NCBI RefSeq assembly: GCF_014502795.1
Contig: NZ_JACVHF010000005.1
Location: 62,001-126,000 of the forward strand
Source: Heliobacterium chlorum
GTDB lineage: Bacteria; Bacillota; Desulfitobacteriia; Heliobacteriales; Heliobacteriaceae
Length of the DNA: 64,000 nucleotides
Direction of reading: 5' to 3'
Position 1 is the stretch's first letter, and each line of letters opens with the position of its first letter. The notes below the pieces were generated by a model that saw nothing but the letters and a program-made list of their open reading frames with translations, was not told the DNA's origin and ran no database searches. Below, in pieces: positions 34,383 through 44,196 of the stretch. The position numbers were made by a program, and so were the translations under genes.

Positions 34383-37355
34383 ATGTTGAAGTTTTTTTGT
34401 TTCAAAAAGCCCTACATGCCTTTTTTATGGCTGTTGCTTATCGCGCTTATTGTACCTGCTTCTGTCGTTCATGCCGAAGAGTTACCGGAAAAGCACGTAC
34501 TGTTTTTGCACGCTTTTACCCCCGATGATCCAGCCCATCAGTTGTTTAACGAGGGGTTTAAGCGAACGATCGAAAAAAATGCTCAATATAAATTTATCTA
34601 TTCCTACGAGTATCTTGATTTGGCTCGTCACCCTAATGATGAGGAGTACTTAAAAAACGTAGCCCACTATCTCCAAGTAAAATACGCCCGTCGTGAGCCA
34701 GATTTTGTGACTGCTAAAGCTAACCTGCGGCCCTTTTTATCGAAATACGGAAACGACGTTTTTCCGGGAGCGTCCATTAGTATCGATGTCAAAAAAGACG
34801 AGGGACCGGCTGAAGAGGATCCCTTAGTGCGTATGGGAAATCCCCGCGCGATAGATATCGAAAAAAACATTCAACTCATTCTGCAAACGAAGCCGGAGAC
34901 GAAAACTATCTACATGGTGACTCCCGATCCGATCGAACCCCATATCTCTGGAATGATCGAGAAATATAAGGGGCGAACGAAGTTCGTTTTTGTCAATCAA
35001 CTGCCCTATAAACAGATGGTTCAACGCCTGAAAAAAGCTGATGATGACTCCGCAATCTTGTATTTTCATTGGATGACCGATGTGGATGGAAAAAAGTATG
35101 CGCCCATCGAAGTCCTGCAAACGATATGCCAAGAAACCACGGTACCTGTATTTGGCACCGATGTGCAGTATCTCGGGTATGGTATTGTTGGAGGATATGT
35201 CTTTGATTTTGAAAAGCTAGGGCAGTACGCGGCGTTACGGGTACTTGATGAGTTGACCCGTATAAAACCTCCGGACGATTTCTTTTCCCCTCCTGAATAT
35301 CATAAGTATGCTTTCGATGACCGCCAGCTAAAACAATGGGGAATAAAACGGAATCAGTTACCTGCCGAGAGCAAGATCGAATTTCAAGAGACCTCCTTTT
35401 GGGAGCAATACGGAGATTATATTGTCAGCGGAATTCTCTTGCTTATCCTACAAGCCTTGTTGATCGTGCTTCTTTTAATCAATCGGATGAAACGGATAAA
35501 AGCAGAGAGCAACTTGATCGAAGCAAACAGTTCACTTCAACAGATGTCGGAAAAACTCATCAAACTGGACAAGCTCAAAGATGAGTTTTTATTGAATACA
35601 TCCCATGAACTTCGGACTCCCCTCAATGGAATTATCAATATCACTCAATCCGTCTTGGAGGAAGGCAAAAATAACCTTACCCACGCTCAGAAAGAAAGCC
35701 TGACAATCGTCAAAGCGGCGGGAAACCGCCTGTACCATATGATCAACGATATCTTAGAAATCTCAAAACTAAAACAAGGAGAAATCAAGCTCGACCTAAA
35801 GCCTGTCGACTTGTTTACCGCCGTATCAAAGGTCAGTTCGGTCTTGCTTTTTTTGATCAAAGATAAAGAGATAGAACTACATAGCGAAATCGCTCCAAAT
35901 CTTCCGCCTGTATTAGCCGACGAAAAGCGCCTGATCCAGATCCTTTATAATGTCATCGGCAATGCTATCAAGTTTACCGAAAAGGGTTCCATCGTCATCC
36001 GGGTTCGATGCCATCCTGACAGGATGGAGATTTCCGTCGAGGATACGGGAATCGGTATCGATCGAGAAGAGTTACCGTTTATCTTTGAAGCGTTCGTTCA
36101 ACTTCATCACCAAGATTCGCGATCGTACTATGGAACAGGTCTGGGATTGTCCATCACCCAAAAGCTTGTAGAACTGCATGGTGGTAAAATATGGGCTACT
36201 TCGGAATTGCATCAAGGGTCAACTTTTACTTTTACATTACCGGTGACCCAAGGAACCGCGCCGACTATAGAGTCATCGGTCGAGCTGTCCGCTCCCAACA
36301 TTCCGAGACAGACGGGATCAGCTCCGATGGAAATCCAGGGAAGCAACGGTTTTCGGATTTTAGTTGTTGATGATGATCCGGCAAATTTACAAGCCATTGT
36401 CAACATTTTAGCGTTAGAAGGATACAGCATCAAAGCAGTCACTCGCGGACAAGAGGTTTTAGATTTACTCAAACATGGTGCTGCCTATGAATTGCTTATC
36501 TTGGATTTGATGATGCCGGGAATGACCGGCTTTGAAGTGTTAGAGTCGTTGCGGGACAAGTATTCCTATGTGGATTTGCCAGTACTCGTTCTTACCGCTA
36601 GAGCGCGGCAAGAAGATCTGGAAATCGTTTTTTCGATGGGGGCAAACGAATATCTCCCTAAACCCTTTGATGCGGGAGAACTGCGCGTACGTGTGAAGAC
36701 ATTGGTGCAGTTAAAAAGGCTGGTCAGCAATAAAGTATCTAGTGAGTTGATGTTTCTCCAAGCGCAAATGAAACCTCATTTTATCTTCAATGCCTTAAAT
36801 GTCATTGCCTCTCTCAGTATTCGAGAGCCGAATAAGGCCAAAGAGCTGGTCCTCGACCTATCCGATTATTTGCGGAGCAGTTTTGACTTTGAAAGCAACG
36901 AAGGCATGACGAGTTTGATGAAAGAACTGGAGCTGGTTCGTGCCTATTTAGCGATTGAGCAGGCACGGTTCAGGCAAAGGCTGACGGTCGAAATCCTGGT
37001 AGAGGAAGAGATCGACATCGACATCCCGATGTTATCCATTCAGCCGCTCGTAGAAAATGCGGTACGGCATGGGATCATGACCCGTATCGAAGGGGGGCGC
37101 GTATCTGTTTCTGTCCATCGAGAAGCGGATGATGTCAAAGTGTCTGTCTGTGACAACGGCGTAGGTATGGAAGAAAAACTGCTTGCCGTCATTTTCTCCA
37201 AGGAAGGGAAACAAGGCAGCGTGGGGATGAAGAACATTCACCGAAGGCTGTTAGCGCTCTATGGTAGGGGTCTGGAAATTACCAGTCAACCGGAAAAAGG
37301 AACGACCGTGGAATTTGCTGTCCCCTTCAGAGAGACGGAGGTTATGGACACATGA
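34383..37355 (+). CDS. Hybrid histidine kinase with periplasmic-binding sensor and two kinase modules
   Basis: A 990-residue protein. Signal segment, then an external ABC substrate-binding-like sensor domain (about 35-335), a membrane helix (about 345-368), and a HisKA with His408 (NTSHELRTPLNG). It continues with a HATPase with DTGIGI and GTGLGLSI, a REC domain with Asp708 (LLILDLMMPG), and a second LytS-type kinase with His799 (MKPHFIFNALN) and its own HATPase ending in GVGMEE. Two different kinase cores in one chain is unusual. It overlaps the following regulator by four bases (ATGA), so that REC-BTAD protein is its partner. Confidence 0.92.
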   Translation: MLKFFCFKKPYMPFLWLLLIALIVPASVVHAEELPEKHVLFLHAFTPDDPAHQLFNEGFKRTIEKNAQYKFIYSYEYLDLARHPNDEEYLKNVAHYLQVKYARREPDFVTAKANLRPFLSKYGNDVFPGASISIDVKKDEGPAEEDPLVRMGNPRAIDIEKNIQLILQTKPETKTIYMVTPDPIEPHISGMIEKYKGRTKFVFVNQLPYKQMVQRLKKADDDSAILYFHWMTDVDGKKYAPIEVLQTICQETTVPVFGTDVQYLGYGIVGGYVFDFEKLGQYAALRVLDELTRIKPPDDFFSPPEYHKYAFDDRQLKQWGIKRNQLPAESKIEFQETSFWEQYGDYIVSGILLLILQALLIVLLLINRMKRIKAESNLIEANSSLQQMSEKLIKLDKLKDEFLLNTSHELRTPLNGIINITQSVLEEGKNNLTHAQKESLTIVKAAGNRLYHMINDILEISKLKQGEIKLDLKPVDLFTAVSKVSSVLLFLIKDKEIELHSEIAPNLPPVLADEKRLIQILYNVIGNAIKFTEKGSIVIRVRCHPDRMEISVEDTGIGIDREELPFIFEAFVQLHHQDSRSYYGTGLGLSITQKLVELHGGKIWATSELHQGSTFTFTLPVTQGTAPTIESSVELSAPNIPRQTGSAPMEIQGSNGFRILVVDDDPANLQAIVNILALEGYSIKAVTRGQEVLDLLKHGAAYELLILDLMMPGMTGFEVLESLRDKYSYVDLPVLVLTARARQEDLEIVFSMGANEYLPKPFDAGELRVRVKTLVQLKRLVSNKVSSELMFLQAQMKPHFIFNALNVIASLSIREPNKAKELVLDLSDYLRSSFDFESNEGMTSLMKELELVRAYLAIEQARFRQRLTVEILVEEEIDIDIPMLSIQPLVENAVRHGIMTRIEGGRVSVSVHREADDVKVSVCDNGVGMEEKLLAVIFSKEGKQGSVGMKNIHRRLLALYGRGLEITSQPEKGTTVEFAVPFRETEVMDT

Positions 37356-38266
37356 ATATTTTAATCGTTGACGACGAGCCAGATTCCCTTCTTGAAATAG
37401 GCGCTTATCTAAACAAGTTCGGAAGATTTGACGCTTATGAGTTATGCAGCAACCCCTTGGAAGCGTTGGAAAAAGCAAAGCAAAGCCCCTTTCAGGTGGC
37501 TTTGCTCGATATCGAGATGCCCGAAATGAACGGGCTTGATCTAGCGGAAAAACTGCTTGCTCTGTATCCACAGATCGGCGTCGCCTTTATTACTGCTTAC
37601 AATCATTACGCAACGGAAGCGTTTGAGGTGAATGCGATTGATTACATATTAAAGCCCATCCGTGAGGAACGGTTGTTTAGAGCCCTGGATAAGATGAAGG
37701 CTAAATTGGATGAGTTCCATGTCCTAAAGGAAGACATCCCGGTCGTACCTGTGAATAGAGATACACTCACGATTACCATGTTTGGAAAGTTTGCTATACG
37801 GATGGGAGACCATCTGATTAAGTGGAACAGGCAAAAAGCTGCCGAACTGTTTGCCTATCTGTTAGATAAAAAGGAACAACCCGTTCACAAGGAAAAGCTA
37901 TGTGAGCTTCTCTGGCCCGATTCGGATCCGCAAAAGGCGCTGGTGAATTTACAGACGTCGATCCATGCGATTCGGAAAACATTCTTGAACAGGTATGCCG
38001 ATCATTTGTCCATTGAATACAGCGGAAACAGCTATATGCTCCGTCTGGAGGACGTCATTATCGATGTGGAACAGTTTGAAGACTTGTTAAAAAAAGCAGA
38101 GGAAAGCCATGACCGAGCTTTTTTAGAGCAAGCGGTAAGCGTATATGGAGGGGACTATCTGGAGGAAGACGGTTGGCATTGGGCGGAAGCGAAAAAGGTA
38201 TGGTTACAGAGGAAGTACCTAGCTGCGGTGCAGCGATTGAAGAAGGATAGGAAAGCTGGCAAATAA
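37352..38266 (+). CDS. Response regulator, REC plus winged helix plus BTAD (SARP-like)
   Basis: A 304-residue regulator. REC domain with phospho-acceptor Asp53 (LLDIEMPEMNG), a trans_reg_C-like winged helix (ITMFGKFAIRMGDHLIKWNRQKAAELFAYLL), and a bacterial transcriptional activator domain (VIIDVEQFEDLLKKAEE onward). The SARP-like output on a two-component receiver is a known but minority design. It is coupled to the hybrid kinase by an overlapping start. The next genes in line, pgaC/pgaD, are plausible targets. Confidence 0.9.
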   Translation: MNILIVDDEPDSLLEIGAYLNKFGRFDAYELCSNPLEALEKAKQSPFQVALLDIEMPEMNGLDLAEKLLALYPQIGVAFITAYNHYATEAFEVNAIDYILKPIREERLFRALDKMKAKLDEFHVLKEDIPVVPVNRDTLTITMFGKFAIRMGDHLIKWNRQKAAELFAYLLDKKEQPVHKEKLCELLWPDSDPQKALVNLQTSIHAIRKTFLNRYADHLSIEYSGNSYMLRLEDVIIDVEQFEDLLKKAEESHDRAFLEQAVSVYGGDYLEEDGWHWAEAKKVWLQRKYLAAVQRLKKDRKAGK

Positions 38267-38358
38267 AAACAAACCGGACCAGAGATAGCGGAAGGAATCG
38301 AGAAATCGAGAAATACCGAAAAACACGATTTAAGCCGAATATTATCGAGTTATTTGAT

Positions 38359-38395
38359 GCGGGAGGCGATTATTGTTACACCTCCTGCTTTTTTT
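38359..38395 (+). terminator. Terminator after the regulator
   Basis: GCGGGAGGCG pairs with CACCTCCTGC (one mismatch, one wobble) around ATTATTGTTA, then T7. Confidence 0.75.
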
Positions 38396-38476
38396 CAAAT
38401 TATTACAGATCTAAGGTCAAGTCTACAATGTTAGATTCGAAAAACTATAGTAAGCTAAACTGGAGGCTCAATAAAG

Positions 38477-39709
38477 TTGGGTAAATTATTGGCAATCATA
38501 ACAAGCTATGTCTTCTGGTACCCTCTTGTAATGAGCATGACCTGGATCATCGGCGGCTTATTATTCTATTTTCGCAGGGAAAAGCGCCGCCCGCCCGAAT
38601 TGACGGTAACACCGCTGGTTTCTATTTTAATCCCTTGTTACAATGAGTCGAAAACGATCGAAGAAACTGTCTTTCACCTTCATCAAATTAACTATCCTAA
38701 TTTTGAGGTCATCGCCATCAATGACGGCAGTACCGATGAAACCGAAAAAGTGCTGCGGGACTTACATGATAAATATGAAAAGCTGAAAGTGATCCATCTC
38801 AAAAAGAATTCCGGCAAAGCGAATGCCCTATATTTGGGGCTGATCGCCTCAAAGGGAGAAATCATATTAGGTCTAGATGCGGATTCGCTCTTGGATCAAG
38901 ATGCCTTAAATTTCATGGTACCCCACTTTACCACCCCAAACTACGGAGAGCGGGTCGGGGCCGTAACCGGCAATCCGAGAGTTCGAAACCGTAGTTCCCT
39001 TTTAGCCAGAGTTCAGCTATGCGAGTTTTCAAGTATCATCGGGCTAATCAAACGATCTCAACGCATCCTGGGTAAAATCATGACTGTTTCTGGAGTTATT
39101 GTCGCCTTTCGAAAAAGGGCGCTTCTCGATTGCGGAATGTGGGATAGGGATATGATCACGGAAGACATCGGGGTAACGTGGAAACTGCAAAGACGCTTTT
39201 GGGACGTGCGGTACGAACCGAGAGCCTTGTGTTGGATGTTAGTGCCAGAGACCTTATCAGGATACTGGAAACAGAGGGTGCGCTGGGCCCAGGGCGGCAT
39301 TGAAGTTCTCATAAAACATCGGGATATCTTTTTAGATTGGCGCCAGCGGAGATTGATACCGATTTATATTGAAGAGCTGCTCAGTATTTTCTGGTCTTTG
39401 TCATGGATAATTACGACATTACTCATAGTGGTTAACATGATTAAAACCAATTTTTACTATGCGCCTGTATTCTGGTCTGGTTCCTACTTGGCTCTCATAT
39501 GTCTCATCCAGTTTGGCGTGGCTATGTTCATCGACGGTGAATACGACGCGAATCTAAGAAAGTACTATTTATGGGCCATATGGTACCCCATTATTTACTG
39601 GTATTTTAACGCTTTGGTTGTCGTCAGGGCTTTACCGAAAGCCCTATTTAAGAAAAACAAGCATCAATTTGCCGTATGGGACAGCCCCGATCGGGGGTTA
39701 GGGACCTAG
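38477..39709 (+). CDS. pgaC: Poly-beta-1,6-N-acetylglucosamine synthase-like glycosyltransferase
   Basis: A 410-residue family 2 glycosyltransferase of the PgaC/IcaA type. It has an N-terminal helix, the GT2 start SILIPCYNESKTIEETV, the substrate motifs NDGSTD and DADS, EDIGVTWKL, and the QxxRW processivity motif (QRVRWAQGG), then three C-terminal helices. It polymerises UDP-GlcNAc and threads the polymer through the membrane. The TTG at 38477 has GGAGG upstream. No deacetylase (PgaB/IcaB) is near. Confidence 0.88.
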   Translation: MGKLLAIITSYVFWYPLVMSMTWIIGGLLFYFRREKRRPPELTVTPLVSILIPCYNESKTIEETVFHLHQINYPNFEVIAINDGSTDETEKVLRDLHDKYEKLKVIHLKKNSGKANALYLGLIASKGEIILGLDADSLLDQDALNFMVPHFTTPNYGERVGAVTGNPRVRNRSSLLARVQLCEFSSIIGLIKRSQRILGKIMTVSGVIVAFRKRALLDCGMWDRDMITEDIGVTWKLQRRFWDVRYEPRALCWMLVPETLSGYWKQRVRWAQGGIEVLIKHRDIFLDWRQRRLIPIYIEELLSIFWSLSWIITTLLIVVNMIKTNFYYAPVFWSGSYLALICLIQFGVAMFIDGEYDANLRKYYLWAIWYPIIYWYFNALVVVRALPKALFKKNKHQFAVWDSPDRGLGT

Positions 39710-40110
39710 TGATTATTGACGGGAAACAAAATAAGCTGAGGAAGCTGCTCGAAGGCGTCTTGACCTCACTTGGCTGGAGCTATATTTTTTTCTTTTCGGT
39801 ACAACTGATTGCGTCCTTGATGCTTTGGTATTTTAATATAAAACTGTTTCATTCCGAGTTGTTTACGGACGAAAATATTCAGGGTACGATAAGAGTTTTT
39901 ACCATTAATGTTATCCTGGCGTTGATTAATTTCATCATTATGTATACTTGGGGTATGTATAATGCCAAAAAGTTTGGCCGGTTACATCGAAGAAAGTTTT
40001 TAAATGATGTGACCAATGCTGAGGTGGCCAACTATTTTCAAATTCCCGAGTCACAAGTTGAGCACTTTCAAAAATCCGAATGGATAGAGCTGGAGGAGAC
40101 GATCGTATAG
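39709..40110 (+). CDS. pgaD: PgaD-like accessory membrane protein
   Basis: A 133-residue protein with two membrane helices (SYIFFFSVQLIASLMLWYF and FTINVILALINFIIMYTWGMY) and the NAKKFGRLHRR loop typical of PgaD. In E. coli PgaD and PgaC together bind cyclic di-GMP to activate polymer synthesis. The GTG at 39709 overlaps the pgaC stop by one base, supporting coupled translation. Confidence 0.8.
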   Translation: MIIDGKQNKLRKLLEGVLTSLGWSYIFFFSVQLIASLMLWYFNIKLFHSELFTDENIQGTIRVFTINVILALINFIIMYTWGMYNAKKFGRLHRRKFLNDVTNAEVANYFQIPESQVEHFQKSEWIELEETIV

Positions 40111-40116
40111 CTTCTG

Positions 40117-40250
40117 GACAACCCCGACGGTTGTCACACTAAAAGGTTTACCACTCGTTGGTCCTAAGAAATAACCACGAGCCAAACTGCTCATACTCAC
40201 GGAACTCCTAACTTCACTACATGGAGCCGGTGAGAATGGGCAGTTTTAGT
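40117..40250 (+). terminator. Two hairpins after pgaCD
   Basis: GACAACC and GGTTGTC pair at 40117-40135. A longer imperfect hairpin runs from AAACTGC (40184) to GCAGTTT (40246), with a CTCACGG/CCGGTGAG inner part, and ends in TAGTTTTAAA. The second is a weak intrinsic terminator, or a structured RNA. Confidence 0.45.
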
Positions 40251-40358
40251 TTTAAAAATGGAGCAGGGCGATGATATTGATTTTCATTTACCTTTAGATA
40301 CCTCCGTGATATAATCAGGGCAAATATGGATTACTCGGTTGATGGAGGCAGACCGTAG

Positions 40359-41570
40359 ATGCGCTTTAATCTTAACGAATTTTTGATCGCCCTGTCTTTT
40401 GCCTTAGACTTTGTCGAGATGGACATCTTCGGGATCGTAACGAATCACTCCAAAAGAGTCGCATACATGTCGATGCGTATGGCCGAGAAACTGGGGATGT
40501 CGCAAAGAGAAATCTTTGATATCGTATCGTTATCGATTCTGCACGATAATGGAGCAAGTGAAAAGATACTCCACGATAAACTAAAAAACGAACCGATGAG
40601 TTCCTTACAATCGATCGAAAGCAAACAAGAGCATGGTCTCAAGGGAGAAGAGAACGTAAAGGAGTATCCTTTTCTTACGGACGTTCACAACGTAATCAAG
40701 TACCATCACGAAAACTACGACGGTACCGGCTTTTTTCAGATCAAAGGTGACGATATTCCCGTTATGGCGCAGATCATCAAACTCGCCGATACGGTGGAAC
40801 TAAATACTTCCTTAAATAAGGTCACCATTGCGGAAAAACGCAGAATCCAGGAATATGTGAAGTTGCAAGAAATGTCGGCGTTTTCACCGAAAATCGTCAA
40901 TGCTTTTATCGAAGTGAGTCAAACACCCCATTTTTGGCTTGACTTGAAAGATGAATTTATCCACGCATCGCTGCAAAGAAATATTCCCAACTTCAGTGTC
41001 GAGATGACTTTTGCGCAGCTACATAATATTACGAGGGTCTTTTCGAAGATCATTGACGCCAAATCTACCTTTACGCAGGTTCATTCCAGTGAACTCGCCG
41101 ACAAGGTGGCAAAGATGGGAGAATACTACAAGAAGCCTGATGATGAAATCTATCAGTTGATCATCGCGGCAGACTTACATGACATCGGGAAACTGGCTGT
41201 CAGCAACGCGATTCTCGATAAACCTGGAAGGCTCGACGAGGAAGAGTTCGATGCGATCAAGCAGCACTCTTACTATACGAGGTTGAGTTTGCAGGAGATT
41301 CAAGGGTTTGAAGATATCATGGAATGGGCCTCAAACCACCACGAGAAACTCAACGGAAAAGGCTATCCCTATGGCAAGAGAGGAACAGAGCTGGACTTTA
41401 ATTCGCGATTGATCGCTTGCCTTGACGTCTATCAAGCGCTTACCGAAGACAGGCCCTATCGAGAGGCGATAACCCATAGGAAAAGTTCGGAAATCCTGAT
41501 GGGGATGATTCGAGATGGGTCGTTAGATGAACAGATCACTTCTGATGTGATCGGTGTTTTTAAAAGATAA
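40359..41570 (+). CDS. Tandem HD-GYP phosphodiesterase-like protein
   Basis: A 403-residue cytosolic protein with two HD-GYP halves. The first half has HSKRVAYMSMRMAEKLG and YHHENYDGTG, but its HD pair is degenerate (LHDNG instead of HDIGK). The second half is intact: ADLHDIGKLAVSNAILDKPGRL, then HHEKLNGKGYPYG. HD-GYP domains hydrolyse cyclic di-GMP. With the cyclase and the Pga genes close by, it likely lowers c-di-GMP in the same circuit. Confidence 0.9.
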   Translation: MRFNLNEFLIALSFALDFVEMDIFGIVTNHSKRVAYMSMRMAEKLGMSQREIFDIVSLSILHDNGASEKILHDKLKNEPMSSLQSIESKQEHGLKGEENVKEYPFLTDVHNVIKYHHENYDGTGFFQIKGDDIPVMAQIIKLADTVELNTSLNKVTIAEKRRIQEYVKLQEMSAFSPKIVNAFIEVSQTPHFWLDLKDEFIHASLQRNIPNFSVEMTFAQLHNITRVFSKIIDAKSTFTQVHSSELADKVAKMGEYYKKPDDEIYQLIIAADLHDIGKLAVSNAILDKPGRLDEEEFDAIKQHSYYTRLSLQEIQGFEDIMEWASNHHEKLNGKGYPYGKRGTELDFNSRLIACLDVYQALTEDRPYREAITHRKSSEILMGMIRDGSLDEQITSDVIGVFKR

Positions 41571-41723
41571 CGATGAAAATATCGATAAGATTAACGAAGG
41601 ATTTGAGTTGCCCCTAGCCTTTTAATCCGAGTACAAGGGTACCAGCGGATTGTGTAGGGTTGGTATTTGGAAAAAATGTAATTTATGATACGATAGATCC
41701 AAAAGTGGACTGGGGGATTTCGA

Positions 41724-42176
41724 TTGACGCAAGAACACCTTTCATGGGTACGCAACTATCTACAGGAAAAGTATCAGACACCTATCCTCGAAAATTTTCT
41801 TGGACTTGAAGTTGTCGAACTGGCTGAAGGAAAAGTTATCTATCGAGTACAAATGAACGAACATCATCGCAACATATACGGATCCGTACATGGCGGTACG
41901 TTGGCTTCGATTTCAGACGTGGTCATGGGAGTTTCCTGCTTAACCTTGGGGAAGCGTGTCGTTACCATTGATATGAACGTTAGCTACATAAAAAATGTAA
42001 CCCAGGGAAGCATCTTAACTGCCGTCGGAGAGATTGTCAGCAATGGGAAAACCATCATGCGAGCGGTCGGAGAAATTTATCACGAAGAACAACTCCTAGT
42101 ACGGGCGCAAGCATCTTTTTTTGTGTTGGGTGTTTTTACGGAAAAAGATTACCACGTTGAACCTCTCGCCAAATGA
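41724..42176 (+). CDS. PaaI-type hotdog-fold thioesterase
   Basis: A 150-residue hotdog protein: YGSVHGGTLASISDVVMGVSCL is the classical HGG-containing helix, followed by ITTIDMNVSYIKN-like strands and the VGEIVSNGKTIMRAVGEIYH pair. It probably hydrolyses aryl- or acyl-CoA. The TTG at 41724 has GGGGGAT upstream. Confidence 0.88.
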   Translation: MTQEHLSWVRNYLQEKYQTPILENFLGLEVVELAEGKVIYRVQMNEHHRNIYGSVHGGTLASISDVVMGVSCLTLGKRVVTIDMNVSYIKNVTQGSILTAVGEIVSNGKTIMRAVGEIYHEEQLLVRAQASFFVLGVFTEKDYHVEPLAK

Positions 42177-42227
42177 CAGGTGTTAATGAGTCGACTTTGG
42201 ATACCCTAGTCTTGGGAGGTAGATGTC

Positions 42228-42467
42228 TTGTCAGAACGTATGCGCGAAATCCGTGAAGCCCGTGAGGCTGAACAATTATCGAAGCTCAAAGATCTTCAAG
42301 TGCAGTACGAGAGGATTGCCCAAGATATTCAGGGGTTCATTGACAGTGTGGAGGTAGCCGGTATTCGCATTCCTATTGAGGTTACGAAACTATTGGAAGA
42401 CGAGATGGCCACACTGAGGGGGCTATCTACCGAGTTAAAAGGCGATCTAAGACAAAAATTAAACTAG
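42228..42467 (+). CDS. Small coiled-coil protein, unknown
   Basis: A 79-residue, almost wholly helical, highly charged protein (MREIREAREAEQLSKLKDLQ, then LRGLSTELKGDLRQKL). The TTG at 42228 has GGGAGG upstream. No family is recognised. A terminator follows at 42479. Confidence 0.6.
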   Translation: MSERMREIREAREAEQLSKLKDLQVQYERIAQDIQGFIDSVEVAGIRIPIEVTKLLEDEMATLRGLSTELKGDLRQKLN

Positions 42468-42478
42468 AATGATTGGAA

Positions 42479-42510
42479 GATCTCGCTAAGTTCGGCGAGG
42501 TCCTTTTTTG
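42479..42510 (+). terminator. Terminator
   Basis: GATCTCGC pairs with GCGAGGTC around TAAGTTCG, then CTTTTTT. Confidence 0.8.
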
Positions 42511-42632
42511 TTATTACGGCATAAAAAGACGCCCACCTTGATAAGATTGAGCGCAAGCCCGTATTTATAGCGGAAGATAATAGAGTACACTCGGCAAGCA
42601 ATGCCAAACGTAGACAGGGAAACGAAAATGGA

Positions 42633-43376
42633 CTAAAAGGGATAGAGCACTACGCTGTAGTTTCGCAAGCGAAAACTGGTTCCATACCAATCCCACGTCG
42701 ACTGTACATAGCCTAGCGTGTCTGCATTAGCGATACCGATAATTCGCTGATTGGCCAGCAAAGAAAATGTTCCGTCACGGTTTAGGTCAATCGGATGAAC
42801 GATTTCTAAGGGCAAGACTTGACCGTTCACGGGCTTGCGCAACTTTCCGTTCGGTGAATAGATGTCTGTATAGTACTCTTTGCGGTTGCTCACGTCCAGT
42901 GTCACCGTTAGAGTGCGGTCACTTGACGCGACAACCACTCTGTAATCATCACGATAATTCACTTGAAGTTGAAGACCTTGGTTAAATTTCTCCATATCAA
43001 ACAGGGAAGTCAATTGGTTATAGCGAAACGAATATAAGGCGTTCCAAATGAGACCGCCGCTTCCTCCCGTAGAGATGTTAACGAGGATATCAGAGATCAG
43101 GTCTTTGTTGAAGTCGCCGAGAAACAGCATGGGTGTGTAGCCGTTTTTAAAAGGCAACGGATATTTATAAGTAGCCTTCGTCAATCCGTCCTCAATCACC
43201 AGCGTGATTTTCGAAAAGGCACCGGATGTATCTCCGGTGGCACTTGTTCCCAATAAGGAGACCAGATCGGCGATATGATCTCCGTTCACATCTGCCCACT
43301 TCTTGACAATCATTGCCTGCGGTCCCTTGGAGGCAGCGGAATGATCATAGGGATTGGAATGAATATCTTTATTCAT
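42633..43376 (-). CDS. FG-GAP/VCBS-repeat-like protein
   Basis: A 247-residue protein without a signal peptide. Three segments of the type WADVNGDHIADLVSL, LGDFNKDLISDILVN and IDLNRDGTFSLLA are calcium-binding FG-GAP/VCBS-like repeats. Similar proteins in Bacillus and Clostridia are spore-associated, but that is only analogy. The ATG at 43376 has GGGAGGG upstream. Confidence 0.75.
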   Translation of the reverse strand: MNKDIHSNPYDHSAASKGPQAMIVKKWADVNGDHIADLVSLLGTSATGDTSGAFSKITLVIEDGLTKATYKYPLPFKNGYTPMLFLGDFNKDLISDILVNISTGGSGGLIWNALYSFRYNQLTSLFDMEKFNQGLQLQVNYRDDYRVVVASSDRTLTVTLDVSNRKEYYTDIYSPNGKLRKPVNGQVLPLEIVHPIDLNRDGTFSLLANQRIIGIANADTLGYVQSTWDWYGTSFRLRNYSVVLYPF

Positions 43377-43467
43377 TTTTACCCTCCCGTACATGACGCC
43401 TAAGGCAAGGTTAACCTAGTATATGAAACAAGGAACGGCCCCGTGAAAAGAAAGAGGAGGATTTACG

Positions 43468-44124
43468 ATGACGACGGACACCAAAAAGCTTAGTTGTTCC
43501 GACTGTGGTCAGTTGAACTGTTTCCGGCAGGATAAGGAGTTTCCTCATTTTTGTCTTACCACTGAGATCGAAGCGGATGAACTGGAGCGGATCAAAGAGC
43601 TCTATCGAACGGATGAATGGGTATCCAAACTAGCCTATGCCGCTGCCGATATCGAAGGAACCTATTACGGGAAGCTCACCCGAGTCGAAGAGATCATCGC
43701 TTTTGCTAAGCACATCGGTGCGAAAAAGATAGGAATTGCCACCTGTCTCGGTTTAATCGAAGAAGCAAAGACCTTTGTCAAAATCTTGCGGGCTAAAGGG
43801 TTAGAGCCCTACAGCGTCATCTGTAAGGTGGGGAGTGTAGACAAGACCGAAGTCGGGGTCCCCGAAGAGAAAAAAGTAAAAACCGGTTGCTTTGAGGCTC
43901 TTTGTAACCCCGTGCTTCAAGCAGAAATCTTAAACCGCGAGCAGACCGAGCTAAATGTGATCATTGGCTTGTGCGTGGGCCATGATTCGTTATTCATTAA
44001 ATATTCCCAAGCGCCTGTGACGACCCTGATCACGAAAGACCGGATACTCGGCCATAATCCGGCTGCGGCCTTGTACACGACGGGCTTTTATTACAAACGT
44101 CTTTTGGAACCGGAAAAGGAATAA
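43468..44124 (+). CDS. DUF1847 Cys-rich protein
   Basis: A 218-residue protein of the DUF1847 family: CSDCGQLNCFRQDKEFPHFCL is the N-terminal Cys cluster (probable metal site), followed by GIATCLGLIEEAKTFVKIL, TGCFEALCNPVLQAEILN and GLCVGHDSLFIKYS. The function is unknown; conserved Cys suggest metal or redox chemistry. AGAGGAGG before the ATG is strong. Confidence 0.88.
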   Translation: MTTDTKKLSCSDCGQLNCFRQDKEFPHFCLTTEIEADELERIKELYRTDEWVSKLAYAAADIEGTYYGKLTRVEEIIAFAKHIGAKKIGIATCLGLIEEAKTFVKILRAKGLEPYSVICKVGSVDKTEVGVPEEKKVKTGCFEALCNPVLQAEILNREQTELNVIIGLCVGHDSLFIKYSQAPVTTLITKDRILGHNPAAALYTTGFYYKRLLEPEKE

Positions 44125-44196
44125 TCAAAAGTTAAGTGTCGGGGTAAAACGCATAAAAACTGTTTATGTAGAAGATACTTGCTTAATGAAGCATAC

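Noticed and set aside
36000-36700. Frameshift joining two separate kinase genes
   Set aside because: The reading frame is continuous through REC and the second kinase with normal codon use, so the long protein is real.
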